From Lysobacter antibioticus (GTDB lineage Bacteria > Pseudomonadota > Gammaproteobacteria > Xanthomonadales > Xanthomonadaceae): DNA of 64,000 nucleotides. Positions within the stretch are counted from its first letter, which is position 1. Every line of letters starts with the position of its first letter. The DNA is taken from positions 4,389,572 through 4,453,571 of the forward strand of contig NZ_CP013141.1 in the NCBI RefSeq assembly GCF_001442535.1, written 5' to 3'. The notes under the pieces were generated by a model that was not told the origin of the DNA, ran no database searches, and saw nothing but the letters and a program-made list of their open reading frames with translations. Shown one piece after another: positions 46,471 through 55,522 of this stretch. Made by a program: the position numbers and the translations under genes.

Positions 46471-47353
46471 AAGACCCGTTTCGCCAGGACGCGACGGCCA
46501 GACGCCAGGTACGGCGACACCGCACAGGACCCGTCCGGTGCGACTGGATCGCGATAACGTCGCGGTCGTCATTCCGGCGCTCAACGAAGCCCTGCGCATC
46601 CGCGGCGTGGTCGAAGGCGCGCTGGCCCAGTGCGCGCACGTGATCGTCATCGACGACGGCTCCGACGACGGCACCGCCGAACGCATCGCCGACCTGCCGG
46701 TGACCCTGCTGCGCCATGCGCAACGCCAGGGCAAGGGCGCGAGCCTGCGCGACGGCTTCGCCGAGGCCCTGCGCCGCGGCTTCCTCGCCGTGCTGACCAT
46801 GGACGGCGACGGCCAACACGCCGCCGAAGACATTCCGCGCCTGATCGACAGCGCCAATCGTCATCCCGACCACATCGTGATCGGCGCGCGCCTGCGCAAG
46901 CGTGCCTCGCAGCCGACCTACCGGCGCCTGGCCAATAACTTCGGCGACTGGGGCGTGGCCTGGGGCACCGGCTACCAGATCGCCGACAGCCAGAGCGGCC
47001 AGCGTCTGTACCCGGCCGCGGTGATCGCCCTGGGCGACGTGCCCGGCGAAGACTTCGTGTACGAGGCGCAGATATTGATGTCGGCGGCGCAGCAGCTGGG
47101 CACCCGCTGCGTCTCGGTGCCGATCGAATCGCGTTACCAGAACGAGGATTCGCAGGAAGAATTCCGCGCCAGCCACTTCAAGCCGTTGCGCGATTTCACC
47201 CGCATCACCAGCCACATCGTCGGCCAATGCCTGCGCCGCGGCGGCATCCCCGCGGTCTATCGCAGCATCCGCGCCAACCCGCCGTTGATCGACGACCCGA
47301 GCGGCGAGTTTTCCGGCGAGGCCGCCACCAAGGCACAGACCCATACGCGTTGA
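46463..47353 (+). CDS. Family 2 glycosyltransferase
   Basis: 296 residues, overlapping the chain-length factor gene by 8 bases. The GT-A fold is clear: VAVVIPALNEALRI, VIVIDDGSDDGTAE and TMDGDGQH with the metal-binding DxD. The C-terminal part (EFRASHFKPLRDFTRIT, LRRGGIPAVYRSIRA) is short and without membrane segments, so the enzyme is probably cytosolic or peripheral. Role in the locus is to glycosylate the polyene or a lipid head group; comparable GTs occur in xanthomonadin and aryl polyene loci. Last gene of the plus-strand trio. A hairpin at 47471-47497 may end the transcript. Confidence 0.88.
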   Translation: MTERPVSPGRDGQTPGTATPHRTRPVRLDRDNVAVVIPALNEALRIRGVVEGALAQCAHVIVIDDGSDDGTAERIADLPVTLLRHAQRQGKGASLRDGFAEALRRGFLAVLTMDGDGQHAAEDIPRLIDSANRHPDHIVIGARLRKRASQPTYRRLANNFGDWGVAWGTGYQIADSQSGQRLYPAAVIALGDVPGEDFVYEAQILMSAAQQLGTRCVSVPIESRYQNEDSQEEFRASHFKPLRDFTRITSHIVGQCLRRGGIPAVYRSIRANPPLIDDPSGEFSGEAATKAQTHTR

Positions 47354-47425
47354 TGCCGCACCGATGCGGCAACACCTTCGCAGACAGCGGGCGAAGGTTC
47401 GATGCCACAGTCCCGACAATCCATG

Positions 47426-47452
47426 GTAGGAGCGGCGCAAGCCGCGACCGCG
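47426..47452 (+). repeat. REP-like GTAGGAGCGGCG unit
   Basis: Single unit GTAGGAGCGGCGCAAGCC followed by GCGACCGCG, in the gap between convergent glycosyltransferase and lipoprotein genes. Same family as at 1647-1722. Confidence 0.75.
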
Positions 47453-47563
47453 TTCCGACAGATCGCGGCGGCGGGCTCGCTGAGTGATCGAGCCGCCTTC
47501 GTTGCCTGCACGAACGTCATCCCCGCTTTCGGGCGAGAACGCTTGATATCTCTGCGCCCCGCC

Positions 47564-48043
47564 TCAGTTGCGCGGCGGATTGACCGGCGGCGCCTGCGGG
47601 CCCGGATCGTTCATCGGCGGCGGATCGAGCACGTAGATCGCCACACCGCGCGCGAACTTCTGCCGCGGGCTGATGCTGACCCCGACGCCGCCACCGCTGT
47701 AGTGGCGCCCGCCGAAACTGCCGCCGCCGGCACCGACGCTGACGCCGCTGCCGCCGTAGCCGTCCTGGGTGCCCTGGAACAGCACGCCATTGGCGCCGAG
47801 CTTGGCCGCTTCGGCGCGCAGTTTGCCGACCACCGAATCCATCTTGTTCTGCTCGCCATAGGTGAACGCGCCGCTGTTGCTTTCGAGCAGAGCGATCTCT
47901 TCGTAGCGGCTCGGCGGCGGCGCGAAATACACCCGCACCTGCGAGACCGGCACCGGCGGCCGCGGCCGCCCGGTGATCACGTGGGAACTGGCGCAGGCCG
48001 ACAGGGCCAGCGCGAACAAAGCGATGAACAGGCTGCGCGACAT
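47564..48043 (-). CDS. Conserved lipoprotein of unknown function
   Basis: 159 residues. Leader FIALFALALSACASS has the lipobox LSAC at about residue 17. Then RVYFAPPPSRYEEIALLESNS, KLRAEAAKLGANGVLFQG (a pattern shared by small enterobacterial stress lipoproteins with heavy Ala/Gly strands), a glycine-rich loop GGSGVSVGAGGGSFGG and a polar Pro-rich end. I recognise no named family with certainty. Head-on to the pigment glycosyltransferase and in the same direction as the ketoreductase; not an obvious pigment gene. Confidence 0.75.
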   Translation of the reverse strand: MSRSLFIALFALALSACASSHVITGRPRPPVPVSQVRVYFAPPPSRYEEIALLESNSGAFTYGEQNKMDSVVGKLRAEAAKLGANGVLFQGTQDGYGGSGVSVGAGGGSFGGRHYSGGGVGVSISPRQKFARGVAIYVLDPPPMNDPGPQAPPVNPPRN

Positions 48044-48165
48044 CGGAGGTCTCCCGTACGGCCTTCGCGGCGGATCGGTTCATGCTACGCCCGGCGCCGG
48101 GGCATCGGGTGAGTGCCCGGTAAGCGGTCGCCGGGCGGCGACGGCCGGACGCCGCCGGCGATCGT

Positions 48166-48906
48166 TCAGCCCATGCCGCCGTTGATCCCGATCACCTGGC
48201 CGTTGATGTAGCCGGCCGCATCCGAACACAGGAACGCGACCAACGCGGCGACTTCATCGGCGCGGCCGGCACGGCCGGCCGGGACCATCTGCTTGATCGC
48301 CTCCGCGGTGAACGTGCCGTCGGCCATGCGCCCTTCGATGACGCCGGGAGCGACCACGTTGACGGTGATGCCGCGGCTGGCCATCTCGCGCGCCAGCGAC
48401 TTGGAGGCGCCGTGCAGCGCCGCCTTGGCTGCGGCGTAGTTGGTCTGGCCGCGGTTACCGAGCACCGCCGCCACCGAGGACACATTGACGATGCGCCCCC
48501 AGCGCGTGCGCGCCATCGGCAGCAACAAGGGCTGGGTCACGTGGAAGAACCCGTGCAGCGACACGTCGATCACCCGCTTCCACTGCGTCAGGCTCATGCC
48601 GGCCATCGGCGCGTCGTCGTGGATGCCGGCGTTGTTGATCACGCCCTGGATCGGCCCGGCTTCGAGCAGACCTTCCAGCGCGGTGCGCGCCGCCTGGTCG
48701 TCGGCGACGTCGAAGGCGATCGCCGAGGCCTGGCCGCCGGCCGCCTCGATCTGCGCGACCACCGCCTGGGCGCGTTCGAGGTGCTGGTTGGCGTGCACGA
48801 TCACCTGCCAGCCGGCCGCCGCCAGCGCCAGACAGATCGCCTGGCCGAGGTCACCGCTGCCGCCGGTGACGAGGGCGCGGCGCGGCGAGGGGTGCGAGGT
48901 GGACAT
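48166..48906 (-). CDS. 3-oxoacyl-ACP reductase (FabG-like) of the aryl polyene locus
   Basis: 246 residues. Short-chain dehydrogenase: NADP-binding TGGSGDLGQAI, NNAGIHDDAPM, catalytic Ser in VNVSSVAAVLG, Tyr157 and Lys161 in NYAAAKAAL, and the C-terminal INGQVIGINGGMG end. It reduces the beta-keto acyl-ACP formed by the ketosynthase (ApeQ role). It is downstream of the other minus-strand pigment genes, with 118 bases between it and the unknown gene before it. Confidence 0.93.
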   Translation of the reverse strand: MSTSHPSPRRALVTGGSGDLGQAICLALAAAGWQVIVHANQHLERAQAVVAQIEAAGGQASAIAFDVADDQAARTALEGLLEAGPIQGVINNAGIHDDAPMAGMSLTQWKRVIDVSLHGFFHVTQPLLLPMARTRWGRIVNVSSVAAVLGNRGQTNYAAAKAALHGASKSLAREMASRGITVNVVAPGVIEGRMADGTFTAEAIKQMVPAGRAGRADEVAALVAFLCSDAAGYINGQVIGINGGMG

Positions 48907-49024
48907 GCGGGCGACTCCGAGCGGCAAAGCCCGATTGTCCCCGCCCCGCCGCCGTGGCGAAAGCCACGCGGCGGAGCGGGGAGTCGCCGCTCCTGGCCAG
49001 CCGGTCGGCGGCACGGCGTCCGGC

Positions 49025-49534
49025 TCAGGTCGAAGGGAGGAAGCCGTCGGGGTATGGCGGGTCGCCCTCGCGGCCGTGCAGGCTGTCGATCTGCACCAGG
49101 CTGTGCTCGAGCGTCTTGCCCTGCCCGTCGCAGCGCAGGCGCTGTTCGCCGCGCCACACCGCCCAGGCGCGCTCGTCGCCGTCCTCGTCCTCGCCGTCGA
49201 CGGCGACCACCCACCATTCCAGGGTGCGCCGCGCATCCGGCGCCAGCCGCATCGTCGCCAGCGCGTCGAAGTCGAGTTCGATCCGGCCTGCGTTGGTGGC
49301 GGTGCCGAACCATTGCGCGAAGATCGCCGAGCGTCCGCCGGCGATGCGGAACATGTCGACCCAGGTATCGGCCGGCATGTCTTCGTCGTAGGGCCGGTCG
49401 CAACGTTCGAGCCAATGCAGGCGCGCGCCTTCGCGGCGGCCGAGGGCGATGCGCAGGTGCAGGCGATGGCCGATGCGGCCTTCGTCGATGGCGCGATGCG
49501 GGCCGATGTCCTCGAAATGGAACTGCAGCGACAT
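49025..49534 (-). CDS. Unknown protein inside the pigment locus
   Basis: 169 residues. ATG at 49534 has GGGAG 8 bases upstream. No family recognised. It is rich in Asp, Glu, Arg and Trp, lacks a leader or membrane segment, and has an acidic stretch DGEDEDGDERAW near residue 113. Composition and alternating pattern suggest a soluble beta-rich protein. It stands between the dehydratase and ketoreductase genes on the same strand, with more than 100 bases of spacing on both sides, so its link to pigment synthesis is by position only. Confidence 0.7.
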   Translation of the reverse strand: MSLQFHFEDIGPHRAIDEGRIGHRLHLRIALGRREGARLHWLERCDRPYDEDMPADTWVDMFRIAGGRSAIFAQWFGTATNAGRIELDFDALATMRLAPDARRTLEWWVVAVDGEDEDGDERAWAVWRGEQRLRCDGQGKTLEHSLVQIDSLHGREGDPPYPDGFLPST

Positions 49535-49641
49535 GCACGAAGCTCCCGGGCGCGATGCGGCACGGCCGCCGCATCTGCACTAGGAAACGCCGGCGCCGGC
49601 GGGGTGTGAATGCGGACGACGCGATGCGCCGCGGCGCAGGC

Positions 49642-50073
49642 TCAGTCCGGCCGCGCCATCACCGCGGCGCGGCCCTGCGCGATCGGTACGCCGGCGTGGT
49701 GCAGCTCGAATTCGTACTGCCAGCTCTCGCCGGTGTCGATGAGCTTGTGCGCGCGGCCTTCGATCGCACCGGGCAGGTCGTCGAGCCGGGCGAGGTGCAA
49801 CTGCACCCCGCGCAGCGCCACCAGCACCCCGGGCTTGGCCACGCCGCCGTCGCGGCGCGCGAGCAAACCGCCGTGCACGGCCATGGTCTGCGCACCGTAT
49901 TCGCACAGATGCACGGCGTGCAGACGCCCGTCGCGACGCAGCGGATGGGCGGGATCGCGATGGCCGTTCGTGCGCAGCACGATGCGCTCCTCGTCCCACT
50001 CGACCACTTCTTGCCACAGGCACATCAGGCCCTGGTGCGGGATCAGCGCGGCGATGGCCTCACGCGTGCGCAT
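49642..50073 (-). CDS. ApeP-like hotdog dehydratase
   Basis: 143 residues. Single hotdog domain: IPHQGLMCLWQEVVEWDEERIVLRT, LHAVHLCEYGAQTMAVHGGLLA with the Glu on the long central helix, and LVALRGVQLHLARLDDLPG. This is the ApeP family of 3-hydroxyacyl-ACP dehydratases of aryl polyene clusters, which make the trans double bonds. Its start lies inside the end of the exporter gene (14-base overlap), so they are coupled. Confidence 0.87.
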   Translation of the reverse strand: MRTREAIAALIPHQGLMCLWQEVVEWDEERIVLRTNGHRDPAHPLRRDGRLHAVHLCEYGAQTMAVHGGLLARRDGGVAKPGVLVALRGVQLHLARLDDLPGAIEGRAHKLIDTGESWQYEFELHHAGVPIAQGRAAVMARPD

Positions 50074-52402
50074 CGCCGGCCTCCATCGCCGCCGGTTCGC
50101 GCACGATCAACAAGGCCAGCACGAAGTTGAAGACGACGCCCAGCGCGACCGTGCTGCCGATCGCGCGCAACACCGGAATCGACGACAGGCCCAGCAGCGC
50201 AAACACCAGCAGCGTGGTCAGGCTGCACACGATCACCGCGTGCAGGGTGCGCAGCTGTTCGGCGCGGTCGTCGCCGGCGTGGTCGAAGAACAGGGCGTAA
50301 TCCAGGCCCAGGCCGGCGGCCAGGATCAGCGAAACCAGATGGAACAGATTCAGTTCCACGCCGAGGCCGCGCAGCACCGCCAGGATCAGCAGGCTGCTCA
50401 GCGCCATCGGCGCGAGCACGCGCAGCACCCGGCGCGGCGAGCGCAGCGCCACCCAGACCGCGGCGGCAAGCAGCACGCCGGCCAGGCCCAAGGCCATCAG
50501 CACGCGGCCGCGGTAGTCGGCGACCAAGGATTCGGACGCCTGCTTGAGATCGAGCAACTGGCCGCCGTGACGGCGCACCACGCTCGCGACCGCGGCCGGA
50601 TCGTTGAGCCCGGTCAGCGACACCAGCGCGGTGGCGTGGTCGCCGCGTTGCAGCAGCAAGCCCTCGACGCTGACCGCGAGCGGCGTGCCGGCGAGGTCGC
50701 GCGGGGTCAGCGGGGCCGCCTGCCGCGCGCGTTCGACGTCGGCGAGGAAATCGGCGAAGGCGTCGCTGCGGAATGGCGTCGCCGCGACCGCGCTGTCGAG
50801 CGCCGTGCGCAGGCTCGCCGCATCGGGCAGGCGCTGCTGGCGTTCGCGCTGGGTCTTGGCGCTCGGCAGATAACGCGCGGCGAGGTCGTAGCCGGCGATC
50901 GCACCGCGCCGGCGCAGCGCCGGCAGCTCGGTCAGCAAGGCTTCCGAAGACTGCAAAGCGGCCTCGGCATCGCGGCCCTCGATGGCGATGACGTAACGCA
51001 CGTCGGGCGCGCCGAGTTCGTCGCGCAACTGCGCATCGCGGGCAAGCGCGGCCGCCGGCACCGGAGTCAACTTGGCCAGGTCGTTCTGCCAGAACGCGCC
51101 CGGCACGAACAGGATCACCGCCAACGCCAGCGCGGCGATCAGCGACACCCCAGCGACGCCGAGCCGCGGCCAGCGCGCGAGCTGGGTCCAGGCGCGCGCC
51201 AGCCATGGCGAACCGGCGGCGTCGCGCGGCGCCGGGTCGATCAACGCCGGCAGCACGAAACGCGTGGCGAGCGCGGCGGTGGCGAGGCCGACGATGGTAA
51301 ACACCGCGAGCTGTTGCAGGCCGTCGACGCCGGACACGAAGAAGGTCAGGTAGGCGATGCAGGTCGAGGTCACGCCGGTGCCGAGCGTCGGCCACAGGCT
51401 GCGCGCGCTCGCCCACGGCGACAGCCCGGGGCGCTGATGACTGAACAGATGGATCGGATAGTCCTGGACCACGCCGATCAAGGTGAAACCGAAGGCGACG
51501 GTGATGCCGTGCACGCCGTCGAAGAGTGCGGCGACTGCGCCGAGCCCGGCCAAGCCCGCGGTCGCCAGCGGCAGGCCGCCGAGCAGCGGTGCCTTCCAAC
51601 TGCGGTAGGCCAGCCACAGCAACAGCACGAACACCAGGCTGTCGATGCTGCCGATCAGGCTCGCTTCGCGCTGGGTGCGCCCGCCGATCTCGACCGAGAA
51701 CGCGCCCGGGCCGCTGATCGTCAGCCGCGCCGGGCTGGTGCCGCGCGCTTGCGCGAACGCGGCGTGGATCGCATCGAGCGCGCCTTGCTGGCCGGTCGGG
51801 TCGAAGCCGGCCGCGCGCGTCTCGATCGCCAGCAAGGCCTGCTTGCCGGCGCGGTCGAACCACACGCCGTGCTCGGTTTGCGGCGCCTGCGCCGGTTGCC
51901 AGGCCTCGGCCAGACGCAGCATCTCCAAGGTCGGGTCGCTCGGCAGCAACGGCTCGATCAGCTCGCCGGCCGGCGAACCGAGGTCCTGCACGCGGCTGTC
52001 GAGTTGCTCGCGCAAATAGGCGCTGTCGAGCGGCTGTTCGTCGAAGCTCGGCGTCAGCAGATAGCGGTACGGACGCAGGCGTTCCGGCACCGCTTCGAGC
52101 CCCTGCCCGGCGCCGTTGGCGACCAGCTTGAACTGCGGCTGCGCGGCGAGGCGTTCGCGCATCGCCGCCGATTGCGCGGCGAGGGTCGCCGGCTCGTCGC
52201 CTTCGATCGCCAGCAACAACAGACGCGAACCCGGGCCTTCGCCGAGTTCGTCGATCAGCAGTTTCTGCGCCGGCGTCTGCGCGCTCGGCATGAAACGACG
52301 CAGATCGCCGCTGAGCTGCAGGCGGCTGCCGATCGCCCAGCCGGCGATCGCGAGCAGGGCCAGCCACAGCAGGGCGAGGGCGAGACGGCGCGCGGGCGTC
52401 AT
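50060..52402 (-). CDS. MMPL/RND-type exporter of the aryl polyene locus
   Basis: 780 residues from ATG 52402, which shares one base with the stop of the LolA-like gene. Two halves each with a large periplasmic loop and about six transmembrane segments (LALALLWLALLAIAGWAIG, SLVFVLLLWLAYRSW, GITVAFGFTLIGVVQDYPIHLFSHQ, GLVLAAAVWVAL-like, VSLILAAGLGLDYALFF, VFNFVLALLIV). The motif GVVQDYPIHLF and GLGLDYALFFDHA carry the charged residues of MMPL proteins. In aryl polyene loci this is the ApeM-like exporter (COG4258), thought to move the product or its lipid carrier. Confidence 0.9.
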   Translation of the reverse strand: MTPARRLALALLWLALLAIAGWAIGSRLQLSGDLRRFMPSAQTPAQKLLIDELGEGPGSRLLLLAIEGDEPATLAAQSAAMRERLAAQPQFKLVANGAGQGLEAVPERLRPYRYLLTPSFDEQPLDSAYLREQLDSRVQDLGSPAGELIEPLLPSDPTLEMLRLAEAWQPAQAPQTEHGVWFDRAGKQALLAIETRAAGFDPTGQQGALDAIHAAFAQARGTSPARLTISGPGAFSVEIGGRTQREASLIGSIDSLVFVLLLWLAYRSWKAPLLGGLPLATAGLAGLGAVAALFDGVHGITVAFGFTLIGVVQDYPIHLFSHQRPGLSPWASARSLWPTLGTGVTSTCIAYLTFFVSGVDGLQQLAVFTIVGLATAALATRFVLPALIDPAPRDAAGSPWLARAWTQLARWPRLGVAGVSLIAALALAVILFVPGAFWQNDLAKLTPVPAAALARDAQLRDELGAPDVRYVIAIEGRDAEAALQSSEALLTELPALRRRGAIAGYDLAARYLPSAKTQRERQQRLPDAASLRTALDSAVAATPFRSDAFADFLADVERARQAAPLTPRDLAGTPLAVSVEGLLLQRGDHATALVSLTGLNDPAAVASVVRRHGGQLLDLKQASESLVADYRGRVLMALGLAGVLLAAAVWVALRSPRRVLRVLAPMALSSLLILAVLRGLGVELNLFHLVSLILAAGLGLDYALFFDHAGDDRAEQLRTLHAVIVCSLTTLLVFALLGLSSIPVLRAIGSTVALGVVFNFVLALLIVREPAAMEAGDAHA

Positions 52403-53136
52403 CAACGCGCCGCGCCGTGGCCGCGGCACAGCGCCGCGAGCTGGCTCGCGTCGGCGACGCCGGCGGCGGCGCGGGCGGCGCTGGCCAGCAAGGTGCGCTG
52501 TTGTTCGTTGCCGCGCGCCGGTCGGGTCTCGATGCAACGCAGCTCATCGTCGCGGCCGAGCAGGACGATCTCGCGCACGCGTGCGGCCAGGCTGGCGTCC
52601 TTCGGGATCAGGCTGATGGTCCACTGCCGGCGCGTACCCTCGGCGACCAGGCGGTAATGCTGTTCGAGCAAGGCGCGGTCGCCGCCGAGCAAGGCGCCGA
52701 AGCTGGCCTGCAAGGCGACCAGCTCGGGCGCGCGCGCCAGCGAGAAACGCTTAGGCGGCTTGCCGGGGCGGACGATGGCGACCTCGCCCTGGCCGGGCTT
52801 GGCGCCGGTGCGGATGGTGGTGGTCTCGGCGTAGGGCGCGCGCACCTCGCGCACCAGGGTGGTCGCGTCCGGGCGGCGGTACTCGCCGGACAGGCGCAGC
52901 GGCGCCTTGAGCAGGGCCGAGCCTCGCACTTCGACGAAGTCGGTGCGGGCCGGGACCGGCTGCGCCAGGCGCGGCAGGATCCAGTCGGGATCGGCCGCGA
53001 CCGCGGCTTCGGCCACCGACGCCCCGGCCGGCACGCCCTGGGCGGCGGCCTCAGTAACCGGAGCGGCGCGCAGCGACCCGGCGCCGAGCATCAGCGCCAG
53101 GGTCCACGTGCAAGGCTTGATCAGCGTCATCGGCAT
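52402..53136 (-). CDS. LolA-like periplasmic carrier of the aryl polyene locus
   Basis: 244 residues from ATG 53136 (ATG 53130 equally possible). A signal peptide, TLIKPCTWTLALMLGAGSLRA, precedes a domain with FVEVRGSALLKAPLRLSGEYRRP, LVREVRAPYAETTTIRTG and WTISLIPKD, typical of the LolA-like outer-membrane lipoprotein carrier relatives found in aryl polyene clusters. Its first 86 bases overlap the end of the acyltransferase gene, which is long for a coupled pair. The product probably carries the lipidic pigment across the periplasm. Confidence 0.85.
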   Translation of the reverse strand: MPMTLIKPCTWTLALMLGAGSLRAAPVTEAAAQGVPAGASVAEAAVAADPDWILPRLAQPVPARTDFVEVRGSALLKAPLRLSGEYRRPDATTLVREVRAPYAETTTIRTGAKPGQGEVAIVRPGKPPKRFSLARAPELVALQASFGALLGGDRALLEQHYRLVAEGTRRQWTISLIPKDASLAARVREIVLLGRDDELRCIETRPARGNEQQRTLLASAARAAAGVADASQLAALCRGHGAAR

Positions 53137-54028
53137 GCCAGAAATCGTAGAAGTTGAACCAGTTGTAGGGGGCGCTGCGGGCTTGGGCCTGCAGGCGCTC
53201 GGCGTAACGCTGGACCAGCGCGGCGAGGATCGCCGGGCGGTTATGCCGCTCGATCGCCACACCCTCGCTGAACGTCTCGAACACCAGGTCGTAGCGCGCA
53301 CCGCCACGGTACAGGCCGAAGGCCAGCACCACCGGCACTTTCAGCGCCGCCGCGATCAGCCACGGCGCGCTCGGGAACTCGGCCGGAGCGCCGAGGAAGG
53401 AGGCGGTGGTATGCGGCTCGTGCGGCGCGGCGCGGTCGACCAGCAAGGCCACGATCGCACCTTCATCGGTGGCCTGCTTGATCGCGAACACGATCGAAGG
53501 GCCGTCCTGGCCGGCGTCGATGACGGTGCGCGCGATCTGCGGGTCCAGCGCATCGAGCATCTCGGTCAGGGCCGGGTTATGGCCGCGGTCGAACACCACC
53601 CGCAGCTTCAGGCCGGGCCGGCTGCGCGACAGCACCCGCAAGGCCTCGAAGCTGCCCAGGTGCGAGCCGAACAGCAGCACGCCCTGGCCGCGGTCGAGAT
53701 AGGGCTCGAGCTTGTCCAGGCCGCCCACGCGCACATCGAACGGCGCCATGCGCCCGCTGAGCATGTACAGGCGGTCGAGGATGGTCGCGGCGAAGGTGTG
53801 GATGTGGCGGGCGATGTCGAGCAAGCGCGGCGGACGGTCGAGCACCCGGGTCAGATAATCGCGCGAGGCGCGCCGCTCCGGGCCGCGCACGATCAGGAAG
53901 TAGGCGACGATCGGATACAGGGTCAGGCGCGCGATCGAGCGCCCGCCGCGACGGGCGATGAAGCCGATCAAGCGGAAGGCGAAGCGGCCGCCGCCTTCGG
54001 GGCGTTGCTTCCAGTGCTCGCCGCTCAT
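53051..54028 (-). CDS. LpxL/HtrB-like acyltransferase of the aryl polyene locus
   Basis: 325 residues. ATG at 54028 overlaps the preceding dehydratase stop as ATGA. The family motif H-x4-E is GSHLGSFEAL, followed by RVVFDRGHNP, AIVALLVDRAAPHEP and the C-terminal YNWFNFYDFW landmark of lysophospholipid/lipid A acyltransferases. The tail after it (about 30 residues, Arg-rich) is extra and overlaps the LolA-like gene. Expected at the inner membrane, attaching the polyene acyl chain to a lipid acceptor (ApeD role). Confidence 0.9.
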   Translation of the reverse strand: MSGEHWKQRPEGGGRFAFRLIGFIARRGGRSIARLTLYPIVAYFLIVRGPERRASRDYLTRVLDRPPRLLDIARHIHTFAATILDRLYMLSGRMAPFDVRVGGLDKLEPYLDRGQGVLLFGSHLGSFEALRVLSRSRPGLKLRVVFDRGHNPALTEMLDALDPQIARTVIDAGQDGPSIVFAIKQATDEGAIVALLVDRAAPHEPHTTASFLGAPAEFPSAPWLIAAALKVPVVLAFGLYRGGARYDLVFETFSEGVAIERHNRPAILAALVQRYAERLQAQARSAPYNWFNFYDFWHADDADQALHVDPGADARRRVAARRSGY

Positions 54029-54330
54029 GCCGAAGCCTCGGTGATGGGCAGGTCGGCGACGACTTCGCCGCTGGCGAGCAGGTCCTCGCCGCGGCGCACG
54101 CGAAAGCGCCAACGCGCCGCGCCCAGCGCGTCCAGTTCGACCTGCGCCGATTGCTCCGGCAACAAGGGCTGCAAGAACTTCACCTGCGGCAGACGCAATC
54201 CGCTCAGCGGCCCGTACGCGGCTTCGACCGTGGCGATCACCTGCTCCAGCAGGACCACGCCGGGCACCAACGGGTGTCCTGGGAAATGGCCGGGCAGACA
54301 GGGATGATCGGACGGGATCGAGAACGGCAT
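54025..54330 (-). CDS. FabZ-like 3-hydroxyacyl-ACP dehydratase (ApeI-like)
   Basis: 101 residues, shorter than FabZ. The catalytic pattern is present: His15 in PGHFPGHPLVPG and Glu29 in VVLLEQVIATV. The hotdog core continues to KFLQPLLPEQSAQVEL. Together with the ApeP-like protein it gives the locus two dehydratases, as in E. coli aryl polyene clusters. Overlaps the acyltransferase gene as ATGA. The 161 bases before its start, 54331-54491, hold no gene. Confidence 0.86.
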   Translation of the reverse strand: MPFSIPSDHPCLPGHFPGHPLVPGVVLLEQVIATVEAAYGPLSGLRLPQVKFLQPLLPEQSAQVELDALGAARWRFRVRRGEDLLASGEVVADLPITEASA

Positions 54331-54491
54331 GCGGGCGGGCGGCGGGGTCGGCGGCTGCGGCGAGGGTCACAGGATAAAGCACGCGCATTCAGCGGGGCGT
54401 CGAAATGCGACGCCGGCCCTTGAATTACTGGAATTCGCAGTGTGCGACGCTGCCCAAACGCGGCGCGTGGGCGAACCCGGCCAACCGGTCC

Positions 54492-55193
54492 TCAGGAAAA
54501 CAACTCGCGCCAGAAGCCCGGGCCGAGCTTGGCCATGCGGTGCATGAAGTCGAAGAAGCCACTCTCCGGCCGTACCGGGAAACGACGCTGCCGCACCAGG
54601 TATTCGCCGGCGAACATGCCGCCGACGATGCCGTAGTTGATCAGGTTGGCGAACCAGGACCATTGCTCTTGGCTGATCGCGATCGGCGGCACCTGGCCCA
54701 GGCGCGCCAGCACGCCGTCGGGCACGGCGATCATCGCCAGGGCGCCGTTGACCAGCGCCAGCACCGCCAGCACCACCGCCCACAACGCGGTCAGGCGGCG
54801 GGTGTAGCGATACAGCTCGGGCGACAAGGCCGACACCGGGCCTTCGTGCAGAGCCGCGACGATGCGCGTGATCAGGGCCTCGCGCGGCGCGCGCAGGCTG
54901 CGCCCGAACCACCACGCCAGCCAGCCGTTGAACAGCATCGGCGGCGCCAGCAACAGCATCTGCGCATACGGGGTGAAGGCCGACGCGACCAGCGCCGCGA
55001 GCAGGACCACGGTCGCCGCCCAGGCACGCCAGCGCAGGCCCAGCAGGCCGTCGATGGTGACGAACACGACCAGATCGGCCAGGGCCAGGGCCGCCAGCGC
55101 GCCGCCGCCGTCGTGGCTGGCCCAATGCGCCAACACCGGGTAGGCGATCGCCAACAACAAGCGCGCGAGGGCGCTGGACGAAGGAGGGTTCAC
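54492..55193 (-). CDS. ApeG-like membrane protein (COG4648)
   Basis: 233 residues. GTG start at 55193 preceded by GGAG. About six hydrophobic segments (LLLAIAYPVLAHWAS, ALAALALADLVVFVTIDGLLGL, TVVLLAALVASAFTPYAQMLLL, LTALWAVVLAVLALVNGALAMI, WSWFANLINYGIVGGMFAGEYLV) with an invariant-looking GEYLVRQRRFP end. Members of COG4648 accompany aryl polyene loci, function unproved. 59 bases separate it from the acyl carrier protein. Confidence 0.84.
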   Translation of the reverse strand: MNPPSSSALARLLLAIAYPVLAHWASHDGGGALAALALADLVVFVTIDGLLGLRWRAWAATVVLLAALVASAFTPYAQMLLLAPPMLFNGWLAWWFGRSLRAPREALITRIVAALHEGPVSALSPELYRYTRRLTALWAVVLAVLALVNGALAMIAVPDGVLARLGQVPPIAISQEQWSWFANLINYGIVGGMFAGEYLVRQRRFPVRPESGFFDFMHRMAKLGPGFWRELFS

Positions 55194-55252
55194 GTCGGCT
55201 CCGAGGACGGGCGCGTGCGCTGGCGGTTCGACACCGCGCCGGCCGCCGGCGT

Positions 55253-55522
55253 TCAGCCGGCCCGCTGCTGCTCGATATGCGCCGACAGCGCGCGCAGCGA
55301 GGCGAAGATGCGGCGGTTCTCGTCGCTGTCGGAGCGCAGCTGGAAGCCGTAGCGCTTGGTGATCGCCAGGGCGAGTTCCAGTGCGTCGATCGAGTCCAGG
55401 CCGAGGCCTTCGTTGAACAGCGCCGCTTCCGGATCGATCTGCTCCGGTGCCACGTCTTCCAGGTTCAGGCTCTCGACCAGCAGCTGCGCCAGTTCGCGTT
55501 CGGCGGGGCTTTGTTCAGACAT
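55253..55522 (-). CDS. Acyl carrier protein of the aryl polyene locus
   Basis: 89 residues. The 4'-phosphopantetheine site is Ser44 in GLGLDSIDALELALAI. Acidic helix faces and the helix-II pattern EGLGLDSIDA are standard. It carries the growing chain between ketosynthase, ketoreductase and dehydratases. Only one carrier protein is seen, where E. coli clusters have two. It is the first minus-strand pigment gene and shares a 229-base divergent region (55523-55751) with the halogenase gene; promoters for both lie there. Confidence 0.93.
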   Translation of the reverse strand: MSEQSPAERELAQLLVESLNLEDVAPEQIDPEAALFNEGLGLDSIDALELALAITKRYGFQLRSDSDENRRIFASLRALSAHIEQQRAG

